Shown here: piece after piece, positions 12,626 to 25,649 of the stretch
Numbering within the stretch: the stretch's first letter is position 1
Layout: each line of letters opens with the position of its first letter
Assembly (NCBI GenBank): GCA_949358305.1
Contig: OX442321.1
Span: 2,319,605 to 2,383,604 of the forward strand
DNA: 64,000 nucleotides
Source of the DNA: Strigamia acuminata
Taxonomy: Eukaryota > Arthropoda > Chilopoda > Geophilomorpha > Linotaeniidae
Reading direction: 5' to 3'
The notes under the pieces: generated by a model
Seen by the model: the letters and a program-made list of their open reading frames with translations, nothing else
Database searches by the model: none
What the model was told of the DNA's origin: nothing
Made by a program: the position numbers and the translations under genes

Positions 12626-13914
12626 TTTTTTTACCACCCAAAAACCAAAGAGTCACCCAACCCAGACCTGTCCAACTCCTTTCCTAAATCCCCCCCTCTA
12701 ATTAGCCCTCAAACTCAAAACCCCATCTCCAAATTTAATTCCCTTCAAAATTTACGAGCGCACGGGATTTCGCGTTAACTTTCCTCCGCCACTACCAGAG
12801 CAATTTCAACTTAAAATTAAAGCACCATCATCTTTCATCTTGTTGCATTCATCATTTCGCCTCCTCCCCCTCCCTCCCCCTCCCTTCATTCCCCAGCTCA
12901 GGTGCCCTGACATCTTCTTAAACGAGTCATCCGTTTTCCGTGAGACCGCCAAAGGTACAAACACAACTCATGCAGCCGCCAGCCGCACCAATTAATCTCA
13001 ATCACCCCGTTTCGTTTCGTTTCGTTCCGTTCCGTTTCGGCCCCGCGAGGAGCGCAGAAGAGCAATGCCTCGTGCTAGCTTCGCCTCGCACCAAACATTT
13101 CCACATTTCCCCGTCCAACCTCAAATTTATTCTCATTTCTCACCGTCAGATGACAGCACCACACACGCTTGACCTCCACATACCGACACTCGCAGCTAAT
13201 ACATCAACTTTTAAATGCGATGGGGGGCAAAGGGGGGCCCAGCACATCCTTAATTAGGTTTCAAATCAATTTACATCAGTCTTAATTCATCACGTACGCT
13301 TTTACAGCGTTTAAAGCAGCACTTATACTAAACAACCCTAAAAAAAAAAATATAAAAAAATTATTTTTTTATTTTAATTTTTTAATTTAATTTCGTTTTG
13401 AGGTGTTTTTGGCGGCAATGTCGATTCGTTCAGCCAGCGACTCCCTTCGCAGCCATTAGCACTCATTTCCTCTTTCCGGAACTAATTATACACCCACTCG
13501 CCATTTTATAAGGTTATAATGGCACGTAAAGAATGGAAGGTGGAGGAAAAATTGAAACCTTATCATTTGGTGAGCACTTACCGGTAACTTGCAATTCCTC
13601 ACTCCAAAGTACACACACAAGCGAGACGCTATTCGCTTGGATTCTTGTTTTGTTTGCAACCTCATTTTACACTTTTTAATTCAATTTTTGCGAGAGAAAA
13701 AATCAAATTAAATTATTTATTCACAAAATATCATTAACATGGGGCTCGTGCATATTTTTCAGGAAAAAAATTAACTTGATCTGAGTCATTGTAGCCATTA
13801 AAAGTGATAAAAATATAAATTGTAAAAAAAAAATTATTTTTAACCACACAAACCCCAATTTTTCATCTGCATGTAAATTACTATTGACAATAAATACACC
13901 CATAAATTGGTGAA
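12626..13914. other. Intergenic with island and GTTTC pentamer tract
   Basis: Unique island 12760-13330; pentamer microsatellite (gtttc/gttcc) at about 13008-13041. AT-rich from 13330. No gene supported. Confidence 0.4.
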
Positions 13915-14840
13915 AATTCAAAAATAAGAATTCAAAAATATAAAACGACACGAAAACAACAAAACTGAACCAAAACAAAATTAAAAATTATAAAACACCC
14001 TCCTAAAACGACTAAAACGACACGAAAACAACAAATCTGAACCAAAAAAAATTAAAAACCTAAAAACACCCGCATAAAACGACTAAAACGACTCGAAAAC
14101 AAGACAACTGAACCAAAATATATTAAATACCATAAAACACCCACATAAAACGACAGGAAAACAACACAACCCCAAAAAAAATTAAAAACCATAAAACACC
14201 CTCCTAAAACGACTAACACGACACGAAAACAACAAATCTGAACCAAAAAACATAAAACACCCGCATAAAATGACTAAAACGACACGAAAACAAGATAAAC
14301 TAAACCAAAATAAATTAAAAACCATAAAACACCCTCCTAAAACGACTAAAACGACACGAAAACGACAAATCTGAACCAAAAAAAATTAAAAACCTAAAAA
14401 CACCCGCATAAAACGACTAAAACGACACGAAAACAACAAATCTGAACCAAAAAACATAAAACACCCGCATAAAATGACTAAAACGACACGAAAACAAGAT
14501 AAACTAAACCAAAATAAATTAAAAACCATAAAACACCCGCATAAAACGACTAAAACGACACGAAAACAAGACAACTGAACCAAAATATATTAAATACCAT
14601 AAAACACCCTCATAAAACGACAGGAAAACAACACAACCCCCCAAAAAAATTAAAAACCATAAAACACCCTCCTAAAACGACTAAAACGACACGAAAACAA
14701 CAAATCTGAACCAAAAAACATAAAACACCCGCATAAAATGACTAAAACGACACGAAAACAAGATAAACTAAACCAAAATAAATTAAAAACCATAAAACAC
14801 CCGCACAAAACGACCAAAACGACACGAAAACAATTTTAAA
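13915..14840. repeat. Higher-order minisatellite, 61- and 71/72-bp units
   Basis: Units start cataaaacaccc and contain cgactaaaacgacacgaaaa. Short units (61 bp) and long units (71-72 bp, with an extra attaaaaac-type segment) alternate. A composite block of about 204 bp recurs from near 14232 and 14436, with a further copy near 14699. Minus ORFs reading VQICCFRVVL repeats are artefacts. Confidence 0.9.
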
Positions 14841-15689
14841 ATTTTTAATAATTATATTATTTTCCCTTCGCAACAACAACAACAACAAAAACCACCCACA
14901 ATCCCATTTCCGCAAACGTTCACGACTTCCTGTCTCCTTTCGGCTGCTTTTTGTCAGCTGGCCCGCCACCTGACACATGCACCATAAATTACCTTCATTC
15001 TTTCCATCAGCAAAGCGAGGTGGGCGACACGCATTCACACAAGGCCCTGATCGCCCATTCATCATGGCCGACGAGTGCGAGAGAACGAAACCAAAACAGA
15101 AATGAAAAATTCTCAAAAAAAAAATCCCAATCAAAAATACAAAAAGAAAAAAAATTAAAAACTAATTAAAAAAAAAATTCGTTTGACCTTTTTTCTATTC
15201 CCCCTCTTTATATGTCGTTTTAACCCACGTCACGTCATGATTTAGTCCTCCGTGTTGTTCTTGCATGTTTACAGGCCATATATCTGCCTGTCGTTATCAG
15301 GCAATTTCTCTCTCTCTCTCTTAAGGCTCGTAAATCACCCGAGAGCCATAAAACGTCCGCTGTAATTTCTTGTCATAATTTCTGCGAGTGTCACATGTTT
15401 TCCTGCTCTCGTACATTTTCCACATAAAACTGTGGAGGAAACAGAATAAACAAGTTGGAAAATAATAAGGGCACGCACTAAATTAATGAAACGACGCTCC
15501 GAAACACGTCACTCATTTCTCTCCATGCGTGATGACTTCATTCCAATTAATCCACTGCATCATAAACTTATCCAAATAATTACGGCAAAAATAAATAAAA
15601 TAAAATAATGTACATCAATCCAAATGGTCAGATTTACCCCGAAAAAAATACCGGTACGGAACAAATTAATTCAAACAATCGACCTTTCA
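14841..15689. other. Intergenic, nothing identified
   Basis: A caa-trinucleotide tract near 14871, a unique island at 14880-15090 and 15180-15600, and (CT)n near 15308. No gene supported. Confidence 0.4.
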
Positions 15690-15955
15690 TAATATAGTGG
15701 AAACTCGTTATAACGAATTTTTATCATAACGCCTTTTTATTGTAACGATTTTTTGTTATTACGAATTCTTGCTATAACAAATTTTTGTTTTACAATTTTT
15801 TTATATAACGAATTTTTTATACAACGAATTTTTTATACAACGAATTTTTTATAAAAAAAATTTTGATTTAACAATTTTACAAGAAAATGAATTTTTACAA
15901 TTTACTTGGTTGTTAAAATATTAAAAAAATTTTATATAACGAATTTTAGTAACCA
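15690..15955. repeat. Cluster of ttataacgaa palindromic words
   Basis: Starts gtggaaactcgttataacga and continues with decayed ataacgaatttttta repeats about 20 bp apart. Resembles the cgttataacg termini seen in pogo/Tigger-type repeats. A second cluster lies at 53745-54250. Confidence 0.55.
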
Positions 15956-16598
15956 AGTTGCCATTGGATTCCTAGGCAACTCTCAGCCAACTTCAGATGT
16001 TCAAACTAAACAGAAATTCTTTAAAATCTTCATTTTTAATCCTCCAACATCCCATCCCCTCAACAAAAAAACCCTCGAATAAAGTCCTCATTACCACCCA
16101 CCAGGGGGTCAGGAAGCGGTGGTTTCAAAACAAGAAACGAGCTAATTAGCCCCAATTAGCATAAGTTTGCCAAACCCATTTCTCATGCAACAAACCCATG
16201 TCACAGCCTCGAAAAAAATCATCACCATATCCGCACAGCACGACATTCAGTCACCAGATGGCAACATCAGTTTAAGGGGGTCCACAAACTCCACGCACCG
16301 CCAGTACAAACAAGTTGCAGCCACCCCTCGCTGCGAGGGCGCCAACTTCCGCTGTTGGGCGTGTCAATCACATCGAGCCGCCACGTTCATGACAGATCGC
16401 TCCGTCATTAAAGGGTGTAAATCATGCTCCGCCCGGCAGGTGTCACCTCTCTTTAATCGAGACTCCTGCCGCTGCCAATCACAAAAAACACCCAGCGCCA
16501 TCTCACGACGTTTTCACCACATTTAATAATCTACAGCTCCATCTACCACGTTTCCACATACAACAACGTCTATCTCTATGCCAGATAGCGATGTAGAA
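15956..16598. other. Unique island, no gene seen
   Basis: High-complexity DNA. The 119-codon plus ORF (16167-16526) has no recognisable domain, no supported splice context and no family match. Confidence 0.4.
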
Positions 16599-16812
16599 CC
16601 ACGAACCAAGGATAACATGGACACGTTTCCGTATGTTATTTCCTATTGATTCTGTGCGCTGATTGGATGACAGCAATAAAAAATGTCATCTAAGCATTTT
16701 TGTTACTCATTGTCATCCCAGAATACAGTGCGGCTATATATTACGCGGCATCATCGGTGACAAAACGCTCTGAACATGTGAATACGTGTCAATGTTATCC
16801 TTGGATTGAATG
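16599..16812. mobile_element. MITE family A, copy 1
   Basis: Shares about 200 bp with the copies at 23392 and 31655: gataacatggacacg at the left, gcgctgattgga, catcccagaatacagtgcgg, and acgtgtcaatgttatcc at the right. Ends are imperfect inverted repeats. A short gap separates it from MITE B at 16850. Confidence 0.75.
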
Positions 16813-16849
16813 GGAATGTACGGATTATGTGAACAATTTTTTGAGTCAC

Positions 16850-17423
16850 TTACCATGTTTACATGGTCACAATTTTCCAGATAAGTGAATATTCGGATTT
16901 TATTTATCTGGATAACCGTTTGCGTTTACACGACGTTAGTTTTCTGGGAAACGTGACGTCATACGAGAATTACCCATACTGCCCTTTGATTATCTGGAAC
17001 AACAAAATGGCTGTTGATCCATTTCAGCCAAACAAATAAAATGGTGGTTAGGAAAGAGGTTTTTGCTCGAATCTTTGCAATGGTGCCTAATATGCAAATT
17101 CTGATCCCAAAAATGGTGGTTTTAGCTGATTTCACATTGATTTCGGTACCAAATGTCGTTGGTACGTAGGCCTAACGTATTTTTACTACAGCAATCCGAC
17201 CATATCTCGATCCAAGTTTTTGAATTTTCGCATCCGCGGGTGTTTACATGCAGTTTTCAATGCGTAAAACGCCCAAAATCTAGCTTGTACAACTGGAATT
17301 TAGTTTTCCAGATAAGTCCGTCTTTTCTAGAAAACTGATTTGTTTACATGATCAGTTTTCCAGAAAAGTAAAATTCGCATTTTCACTTATCCAGATAACT
17401 ATGGGTACATGTAAACATGGTAA
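16850..17423. mobile_element. MITE family B, full-length copy
   Basis: 574 bp with 16-bp perfect inverted ends ttaccatgtttacatg / catgtaaacatggtaa. Subterminal blocks ttttccagataagtga recur in both orientations, giving extended internal symmetry. Non-coding. A partial inverted copy is at 2355-2713. Confidence 0.8.
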
Positions 17424-18554
17424 CTGTACGTCTTTCTCCGCCCTAGGTAGCGATGTTACCAATCTCTTTATATGTTGAATTTCTTTTTCTCTTTTATTTT
17501 CTAATTGAAATTATCAATCGCAATAACCCAGGTCCCATCCTGATCACAGCACCATTTGTTTAGAGTAGTTCTCTTTTGCAAGTTACGCTACAGTTGTTAG
17601 CATCATCCTTTGAAATGCCCTTCCCTCTTCATTTTCCCATAAAATAATCGGCAAAAAAAAGATGGTGGAAGGTCCCAAAATTAAAAAAGGTACTTGGGGC
17701 CTGTTGGGCCCTTGTTGATAGATGCCAATCTCGACGTATTCATAATGAAATAAAGGCATTCCTCGTGGCAGGAGGGACAATAGAAAACTCCCCCGTCTCC
17801 CCCTGGTTACAAAAGACTCAACTGACAGCACAATGGCCACACTGATTGTTTAGCAACACGAGCACCCCCTCGTGTCCGCGGGCCAAGAGGTTCAACAAAG
17901 GCGGAGCGGAACATCAAAGGCGTTCCTATGCCAATCATGGAATGATGAGGTGGATTCATTCGCATGACAAATGAGTCGTGCAGTGAAGGCTGGGTTGGAA
18001 AAAAAGAGAAAAATCTGCACACAACATGCATGACTCACCGCTTTTGCAATTAAAAAAATGGAAGGAGAGTGAAGGGAAGGGAGGAAAAGAAGAAAAAAAC
18101 GCGTGTAATGTAAATTTTTGGTTCAAATTTATCACATCGTGATAAATACAATTACAATTTTCTTTTCAAACAAGTACATTAAGCGGAGAAAGTTATATGT
18201 TGAATTAGTGATGTTTTTCCTGCATAGAAATGGGGGTGTTTAGAATATCCAAAGTATTTATTGGGAAGAATTTTTGATGTATTGTTTTTTCTCGTGGGAA
18301 TAGCATGGGGAAGTGGGACTCGGATTTGGAAACAGATGTTTTTGTGTGTGGGGGAAAAAAATGACTTTTTTCATGTTTATTAATGGAAAATCAACGAAAT
18401 AGTGTGACATGATATAAAGAATAAATTTCAATTAATTTTTTTTTTCTAATTCTGAGTTTTCAACTCATTTTTTTTTTTACTTTTTTAACTTTATTTTTCA
18501 TTTTTTTTATCTATTTTTCACTTTTTAAATTTAATTTTCATGCATAATGAATAA
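17424..18554. other. Intergenic with unique island
   Basis: Unique DNA to about 18060, then T-rich. 17427-17455 repeats the flank 16566-16594 (both run acgtct .. tagcgatgt), bracketing the two adjacent MITEs. Confidence 0.4.
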
Positions 18555-18790
18555 TTTTTCAACTTTTTTCTCAATATTTCAACTTTTTTGACAAATTTTT
18601 CAACTTTCAGACCAATTTTTTTAACTTATTGACCAATTTTTCAACATTTTGCTCAATGTTTCCACTTTTTGATCAATTTTTCCATTTTTTGATCAATTTT
18701 TCCCTCTTTTGACCAATTTTTTCAATTTGTTGACCAATTTTTCCACTTTATTGACCAATATCTCAACTTTTTTCAATAATTCTTCGAATT
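18555..18790. repeat. 20-21-bp T-rich array
   Basis: Units gatcaatttttccatttttt (20) and gaccaatttttccactttat+t (21), degenerate. Confidence 0.8.
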
Positions 18791-19578
18791 TTTAATTTTT
18801 TCCATCATTTTTTGTTTTTAGTTCTAGATCTCCAAACTACGCCCAAAACATCATTTCTAAGAAAATAATCTCACACAAATGACCATTTAGAAAATCCACA
18901 TTTTTACAACCTAAAATAATAAAAAAATAAAAATAAAAATAATTTATTGCCCAATCCAATCATATCCTATTAAAATTTCCCAGGTATCATCTGGCACGTA
19001 ACATTGCAACTAAACTTGTGCAAAACCATAAAGGAGATTAGAAAAGTGGAATTTAAAGAAAGACAGAAAGAAAGAACCAACTCGGCTTATTAGATGAAGT
19101 TTGAAAAAATTGAAAAAGAGTATAGGCAATAACGAGAGAAAAAATGCACGAAAAACTGTTTATTAGAAGGCGGCGAAAATAGGAACAAAACGCACGTAGT
19201 TTCGCAGAAATAATTGGTGCTGACACACGGAGGTTAGCCATCCACGTTCATTAATTACAATTCCATAAATAAAACGCTGCCCAGCACAGTCTGGCAAGCA
19301 AATGGAATTGAAGCTTAATTCATCCACGCCAACGCCTCCCAAGTGCGTCTAATCACTACTCTCAAAAATATAATAACAATAATTTAAACTTTGAATGTAA
19401 AAAATAAAATAAAATAAAATATGATGCAACCATCGTGGAAGAGGCTTCCCCCCCCCCCCCCCCCCACATTTTAAAATCGTTTCTGCAATATTTCAAAATT
19501 CTTGCTAAATTTCCACAAACTTTGACAAATTTTAAAATTATTTTATAAAATATCTAATAAATATTTTGAATAATTTTC
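18791..19578. other. Intergenic, nothing identified
   Basis: AT-rich DNA, a small unique island at 18960-19360, and C18 at 19448-19465. Confidence 0.4.
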
Positions 19579-19975
19579 ACAATTTTATTGCTGAATTTCG
19601 ACCAATTTGACAATTTTATTGCTGAATTTCGACAAATTTGACAATTTTATTGCTGAATTTCGACAAATTTGACAATTTTATTGCTGAATTTCGACAAATT
19701 TGACAATTTTATTGCTGAATTTCGACAAATTTGACAATTTTATTGCTGAATTTCGACAATTTTGACAATTATTTCATGAATTTCGACAATTTTGACAATT
19801 ATTTCATGAATTTCGACAATTATTTCATGAATTTCGACAATTTTGACAATTATTTCATGAATTTCGACAATTTTGACAATTATTTCATGAATTTCGACAA
19901 TTTTGACAATTCTTTTGCTCAATTTCGACAATATTGACAATTCTTTTGCCAAATGTCGACAAATTTGACAAACAT
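19579..19975. repeat. 31-bp array passing into 30-bp array
   Basis: First part: 31-bp units caattttattgctgaatttc plus gacaaatttga. From about 19765: 30-bp units caattatttcatgaatttcg plus acaattttga, with one unit shortened by 10 bp. Opposed repetitive ORFs (MNFDNFDNYF) are by-products of the 30-bp period. Confidence 0.9.
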
Positions 19976-21129
19976 TGTCCTATCCCTTGTCCATAGGATA
20001 GAAATAACTCACCCAGACTCAAATATCCTCAGCCTAAATTCACTCTTTCAAACCAAGAGTCCTCACAGTTACAGCTCCATAATAGAACTGCAATCCTTTT
20101 ATTGTCTCGCTACCTAGCCAACCATCACTAAGGAGAAAACATGGAAGCTGCATGATGCCATCTCCGATTCCATCGATAACAATACAATGTTAGCTTTCAT
20201 CAAACATTCAATAGAAAATTCAAGATTGCATGTGCAGTTTATACATTAACTTTCAAAGACTTTGCTTCTCACCACTCACCAGCACATTAAACAGTGTTTT
20301 CCCCCAAATTACAGTGTTGCCAAACTTGACGAGATTTATCACCTTATATTACTATTGTGTAGAAGGCTAGAAAATGCTATTCTGTCAGTCCAACAAGCAA
20401 ATCTCTTTTTTTCACCTACTTTTTTATTTATTTATTCCTTTTGAGCATTTCATTCACAAATTGCAGGGTGTGGAACTGCACATTTGATATTTTTAAAAAT
20501 GCTATTCTAATCTATGATTAAGGCGGAGATTCCTGGCACTGGCTCTAAGCCCTTTATTTAGATGAATGGTACTTTAGTTTTTTATTTATTTTCCTTCCTT
20601 ATTTTGATTTAATATGATTGGAAACATATACATCAAACTTATCCAAACCCTGTTTCGAAAACTCAGCACTTGGCAATGGCAAGTCTTCTTTCGATCCACA
20701 TTTTTCCATTTCTACATACGCAAGCTGCTCAGCTACTCTTTTCTTTATGATAACACACCTTCTGCTGCACACATTGCTTCAATATTTTCCCGATAGATGG
20801 GCATCCCATAGCACAATAGAAAAATAGTTCGAAAAATGCACCTATCCGATATTGTCACGCTGGTTTGAGCCGGTCGGCAGACAACGCGACTCAACCGCGT
20901 GATAGTGATAGTAAATAGCGACTTGTGATTGTTTTTAGAACTAATCTTGACCGGTTAGAAACACTTTCTTTCCCAGTGGTTAATAATTTATTTAATAATT
21001 TATTTTAGCGAGTAGTAAACGGCCATTTTGAAATTGAGCTCTTCGTTATTGGTTGAGAAGTATCACGAGCACCATCTGTTGTTGCATTATTACAACTTTC
21101 TGCCACAAATGGCGGCTCACTAATCATAA
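19976..21129. other. Unique intergenic DNA
   Basis: No gene supported. 21063-21112 (accatctgttgttgcattat .. aaatggcgg) resembles 58211-58258 inside a wapl intron. Confidence 0.4.
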
Positions 21130-21420
21130 AAATTGAATTCGAGATTTTGGAATTTTGTTAAATCTTAAAAATTTCAAAATTTCAGACGGATTTCAGACAA
21201 TTTATAAGATTTTATGGATCTCGAGGATTTCTAGAACTTTGGGGAACATAAAAGATTTCGAAAATTTTGATGATTTAATTAAGATTTCAGGATTTCATAG
21301 GATTTCTAAAGGTTTTAGCCGAATTTCTTGAAACATTTTGCTCGACTTTGCTACATTTCACAAGAAAATTTTAAAGATTTCATGGATTTCCACGATTTCT
21401 TAAATTCCAAAATCCAAAAT
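21130..21420. repeat. Degenerate ggatttc-rich stretch
   Basis: Recurring gatttcatggatttc and aagatttc words with irregular spacing; likely an old array. Confidence 0.4.
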
Positions 21421-23171
21421 CTTGGCCCACACAAGAACTCCAGCATAACCAACTCATTCTTAGCATCTTAGAACTGCAACAATGCCCCATTTATCCCCAC
21501 AACTCCAATCACTCTTGTTCTATTTTGACTCCAGCTGGCACCAGCCAACAAACTTTCACCAAACAATGAAACCCAACATTCCACAAATTTCCAAACACTT
21601 TTTCCCAAATCCGACGTCTCTAATTAACCCAAATTAGCATATCCAAGCTTACCTAATCCTAAAAACCCATTTTAAACAGGAAACAATTAAAACTCCCATC
21701 AAACATCACCATAATCACAACACAGCGTTTAAAACCAAAACAAAACACAAAAAAAAATTCGAACAACAAACACATCCACAACAGACAATAGAAGAAGAAA
21801 AAGGGATCCATCAAATCAGACTGCACACTCATTTTGCAAGGCTATAATTTGAGTATTTAACGCCCGTGAGAACACAAACCCCGTTCACAGAGGGCGCGCA
21901 ACATCGCCATTCCCTCTCGGAGTGTATCATTTGCCCGCACACCAATAATTAGACCCGAGCCCGAGCTCGGTCATTTGCACTTATCAGCCTCCTCGGCTCA
22001 TTTTTAAGCGCCAAGTGTCAGACACTTTGATCGTTCATGCCGCCTTCTTACACCACTAAATTACAGATGCCGGTCAACATCCGTCACCAGGGCGGCGCTC
22101 ACACGGGCGATAATTACGGGGCAAATTTGAGGGCTTTCTCACCTGCACGTATCAGCGCTTGATGTAGAGCTGCAATAAATCTCAAGTGTTTATTTTAATT
22201 TATGAGGCCATACATCTCCACGTATAATTAGCTTCGTTCTACAATGTTGGAGATCTGATAGGATAATGGCAATAAAATGACCGGTTGGTCGTGACCCTTA
22301 TATTACAAAAACGGACCAACACCTTGATGGAAATGATTAGATTGTCATTAATCCAAATTATTATTATTTCTTTTTTTTTTTTAATATAGTAATTTTTTTT
22401 TTTTTTTTAAATAAAGGAAATGTAATTATAATTAGTTGGGGAAAGTCGTAATTCATTTTTGGGTTTTGCAACATGATAAACAAGTGCGAGTTGAAGGTTG
22501 GGTCACTTCACTTGCCACTTCTCATACAATTCCTTTGCTCCGCACGTTTCCTGCGTATGATTTAATCACAAATGGGGTGAAAGATGACGCCATTTTTAAT
22601 TTTTTTTTTTGCTCCCAAGGTTTCAGGAAATATATATATTTTTATAATTAAAAAAAAAAAAAAAAAAAAAAAGTAAAAATGCAAATGTAAATTTTTTTTT
22701 TATCAGCCATTTTGGATTTTTTTTTCCTGATTAATTCATCAATTTTTCTTTTCATTTTTTTTTCGTTCTGATATTTATTTGAAATGCTAACAGGAAATTT
22801 CGAACCAGCAATTAATTTTTTATTTTCTCAAAAAATTTAAATTTATTGCATTCAATTTAAAAGAGGAAATGATACTTAACCGCCATTTTAAAAGAAAAAA
22901 AAAATTTTAAAAAAAAATTGCAAATCTCATAAAATAATACCTAAGATTACGGTACCCAGCATGTATCCAATGTCAATTTAAGATATCTAAATCCATTTGA
23001 AATTCTACGAGGCAAAACATATTCAAACCTTTCACTCCGTTCTTTACATTCAGTTACCATATATAAGCGGCATGCAGGTATAGTGGGAGTTTGACCAAAC
23101 TGCCGATAAACCCCATTTATACCGACATGTCGATATAAATAACTACAAATTTTTCCAATGAAAAATGAACC
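21421..23171. other. Intergenic with unique island
   Basis: Island 21820-22340 (GC-richer, no ORF), then AT-homopolymer DNA from 22360 to 22930. 22940-23170 may be part of repeat D. Confidence 0.4.
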
Positions 23172-23330
23172 AAAAGCTAAAAAAGCATTTTTAGATGTCA
23201 AAAATGTAGGAAATAAGCCTAAACCTTTATAAATTAACACAAATCTTAATAATAACCTTCAGAATATCTAGAAAACTCAACTTTCTGGCCCAAATTCCCA
23301 CATAATAATTCATCCAAACGTTTTGAATTA
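23172..23330 (+). repeat. Diverged interspersed repeat D, copy 1
   Basis: Shares in order tttttagatg, atgtaggaaat, gcctaa, taaatt.acaca, gaaaactc and catccaaacg with 41664-41805. Divergence is high. Confidence 0.5.
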
Positions 23331-23391
23331 AAAAAAACCCAAAAAACAGCTTTTATACCCGCATGTTTCACTTACACACCGGCATGTTTCG

Positions 23392-23621
23392 CCATGAAGC
23401 AAAGATAACATGGACACGTATCCATGTGTTATTTCCTATTGATTCATCGTTCTGTGCGCTGATTGGACGACAGCAATCACGTGTCATGCATTGCTTGCCA
23501 ACTAAGCATGTTTGTTACCTGTTGTCATCCCAGAATACAGTGCGGCTATATATTATGTGGCGCCATCGTTGGCAAAACGCATTCAACATACGTACGTGTC
23601 CATGTTATCTTTGGTTCATGG
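23392..23621. mobile_element. MITE family A, best copy (29-bp TIR)
   Basis: 230 bp. The ends are inverted repeats of 29 bp with one mismatch (left starts ccatgaagcaaagataacat). No coding capacity, and no clear target duplication. The superfamily cannot be assigned from the ends alone. Confidence 0.85.
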
Positions 23622-25142
23622 TTTCACTATAGTTAGCAAGTGAATGACCTTGAAAATGACCTTCAAGGTCAAATTTGAAGATGTCATCAGATTCGCAATG
23701 AATGATTTCCCCCCCCCCCCATATGAGTTTTTTTATCAGTTTTCTGATATCTCAAGTATTTTGGAAATTACTTGGGGGGGGGGGGGGAGGGTTCAGACTT
23801 TTGGGACACCCTGTATACTGTAAATTGAACTCATAATACAATGTTCTTATGAACACAACTCACTCACTTGTGGAACAATACGCAGAATGGTTATTTAATA
23901 TTCAAGCGCAAAATTAAATGAATATATCAAACAGTTTGGACCAGCCATCAAAAATTTCCAAAAATTTGTAATTTCACACACGTAACAATAAGAATCTCGC
24001 CACCTAGCGTCTCAATCTATTTCCCTCTATTAAAATCAGTGTCAACAGGTATTCATTTGTTGAATACAGAACAAACGCAGGCAATAATCGATCCTTCGCT
24101 CCTTTAAAAAGCACTTGATCACCCCTCGCCCGAAATTAATCATGCTGACAAAAATTTCCATTAAGTCGAGTAGTAAATTTCTCGCACGTCATTTCACATA
24201 CAACAACGTACACGGGCCCCGTTGCCACCATATTTTTTAAGTGCTTTAACGTCGCCCTGACAGCGGCAGTGTGCGCCAAATAAATATGGTGTTTGCCCCT
24301 TGCGAATACGCCAAGATAGCATGCACGAGAAAAAAGATGGTCGACACCCCCTTCTTCTCCATTTCCCGCGGGCAATTCAGCTTAGGATTTATGCACAATA
24401 CGTGAGCAGGGAGTCATCCATTATTCATAATTAATACGCGCGGCATAAGGAAGAACGAAAAAGAGGCAGCAGCCATCACTCACGGCATAATAAACTAAAT
24501 CTGAGGACACGACCCCTGCCACTTAGAAACACTTATACAAACTTGTCTCGTTTCAAATACTCATTAAGTAGAAAAACTATTAAAAAAATAAACTAGATTA
24601 CAATTATTGGTTCAAGTGTATAAGGAACAAAATGTACTTTGAATGGGACAAGCAGGTAACTAAATAAATAATTTCCTGTTGATTTGCAGTGGCCTGTCAA
24701 ACGTTAATGTGACGACTAATGAATATTGCTTGTGAGATCGTATCACTATCTCAGGAGGAAGTCAAGTGATCCCATTGGGTCTCTTTTGCTGAACTCCCCC
24801 TTTTGGTACTTTCCTTTTGCAAGCAATGCCGTTTTTAAGTCATATCCGCTGATCTTGGAACAAAAGAAAAGAAAGTAGCTAAAAATACAAAATTGTTCAC
24901 ATCAAGGTTTTGGATCTCATCAGACGTTGCTAATCTAGATCCATGATTGGCGTGAACACTGATCTCGGTTCACGGACCTAAATCCGCGTGCCCAACAACT
25001 CCATTCGTCAATTGAGTTCCCACAACTCGATTCGACGATTGGATCTGGAGTTGATTCGAATTCGGATAGATACACACTTGTGCCTTGTACAGCCACAAAT
25101 CTATATCTATCGGTTTGTGTAAATGGCAGCAAGAAATACAAG
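23622..25142. other. Intergenic; C12/G14 pair and unique islands
   Basis: C12 at 23709-23720 and G14 at 23774-23787 face each other 53 bp apart. Unique islands at 24060-24540 and 24680-25140. No gene supported. Confidence 0.4.
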
Positions 25143-25649
25143 AAACATTAAGGGGTTTCATTAAATGAGCGATTAGTTGATTACTTTGATTAATTGATTA
25201 GTCGATTACTTGATGTGTCATGTGACTGGATTTACCCAATCCCGAGAATAATCATTTCATCAAATAAGCAAATAAGCAACTAATCAAGTAATCACCCCAA
25301 ACCATGATTTTCTGCTGACTTGGGCCGATTATAAGTGCTCTCTCAACTGAAACCAACATGGCTGCACCAGACCTGCTTACAACTACACAAGGTCATAATA
25401 TAACTAAGTCTGCTCAGTTTAGGTTAAACTGAACACATGAAACGAGTTAGGTAGTTGCAATTATTATTTGTAGGAACCTTTTTTAAACAATTGCAACGTG
25501 TTTAGGTTACAATTTAAACAATTCCGCCCATTGGAGCAATAATCACATAATCAGATTTTTGCTGGGCCCTCAATAATTGAGTGATTACGATTATTGCAAT
25601 AATCAACTAATCACAATAATCGCTCATTTAATGAAACCCCTTACTGTTT
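25143..25649. mobile_element. 507-bp TIR element (33-bp ends)
   Basis: The ends at 25143-25175 and 25617-25649 are inverted repeats differing at one of 33 positions (core aaggggtttcattaaatgag). Subterminal DNA is dense in attagttgatta-type words in both orientations. Non-coding. A solo right end lies at about 37099-37186. A cattaagg/cagtaagg terminus hints at hAT, but no 8-bp duplication was found. Confidence 0.8.

Noticed and set aside
13915-14840. Repeated minus ORFs VQICCFRVVLVVLGGCF
   Set aside because: Translation of the 61/72-bp minisatellite; no independent coding evidence.
16167-16526. 119-codon plus ORF with several Cys
   Set aside because: No recognisable domain, no conserved spacing of Cys/His, no splice or promoter support.
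19731-19952. Opposed ORFs MNFDNFDNYF and EIHEIIVKIV
   Set aside because: Both strands open because of a 30-bp AT-rich unit; not proteins.
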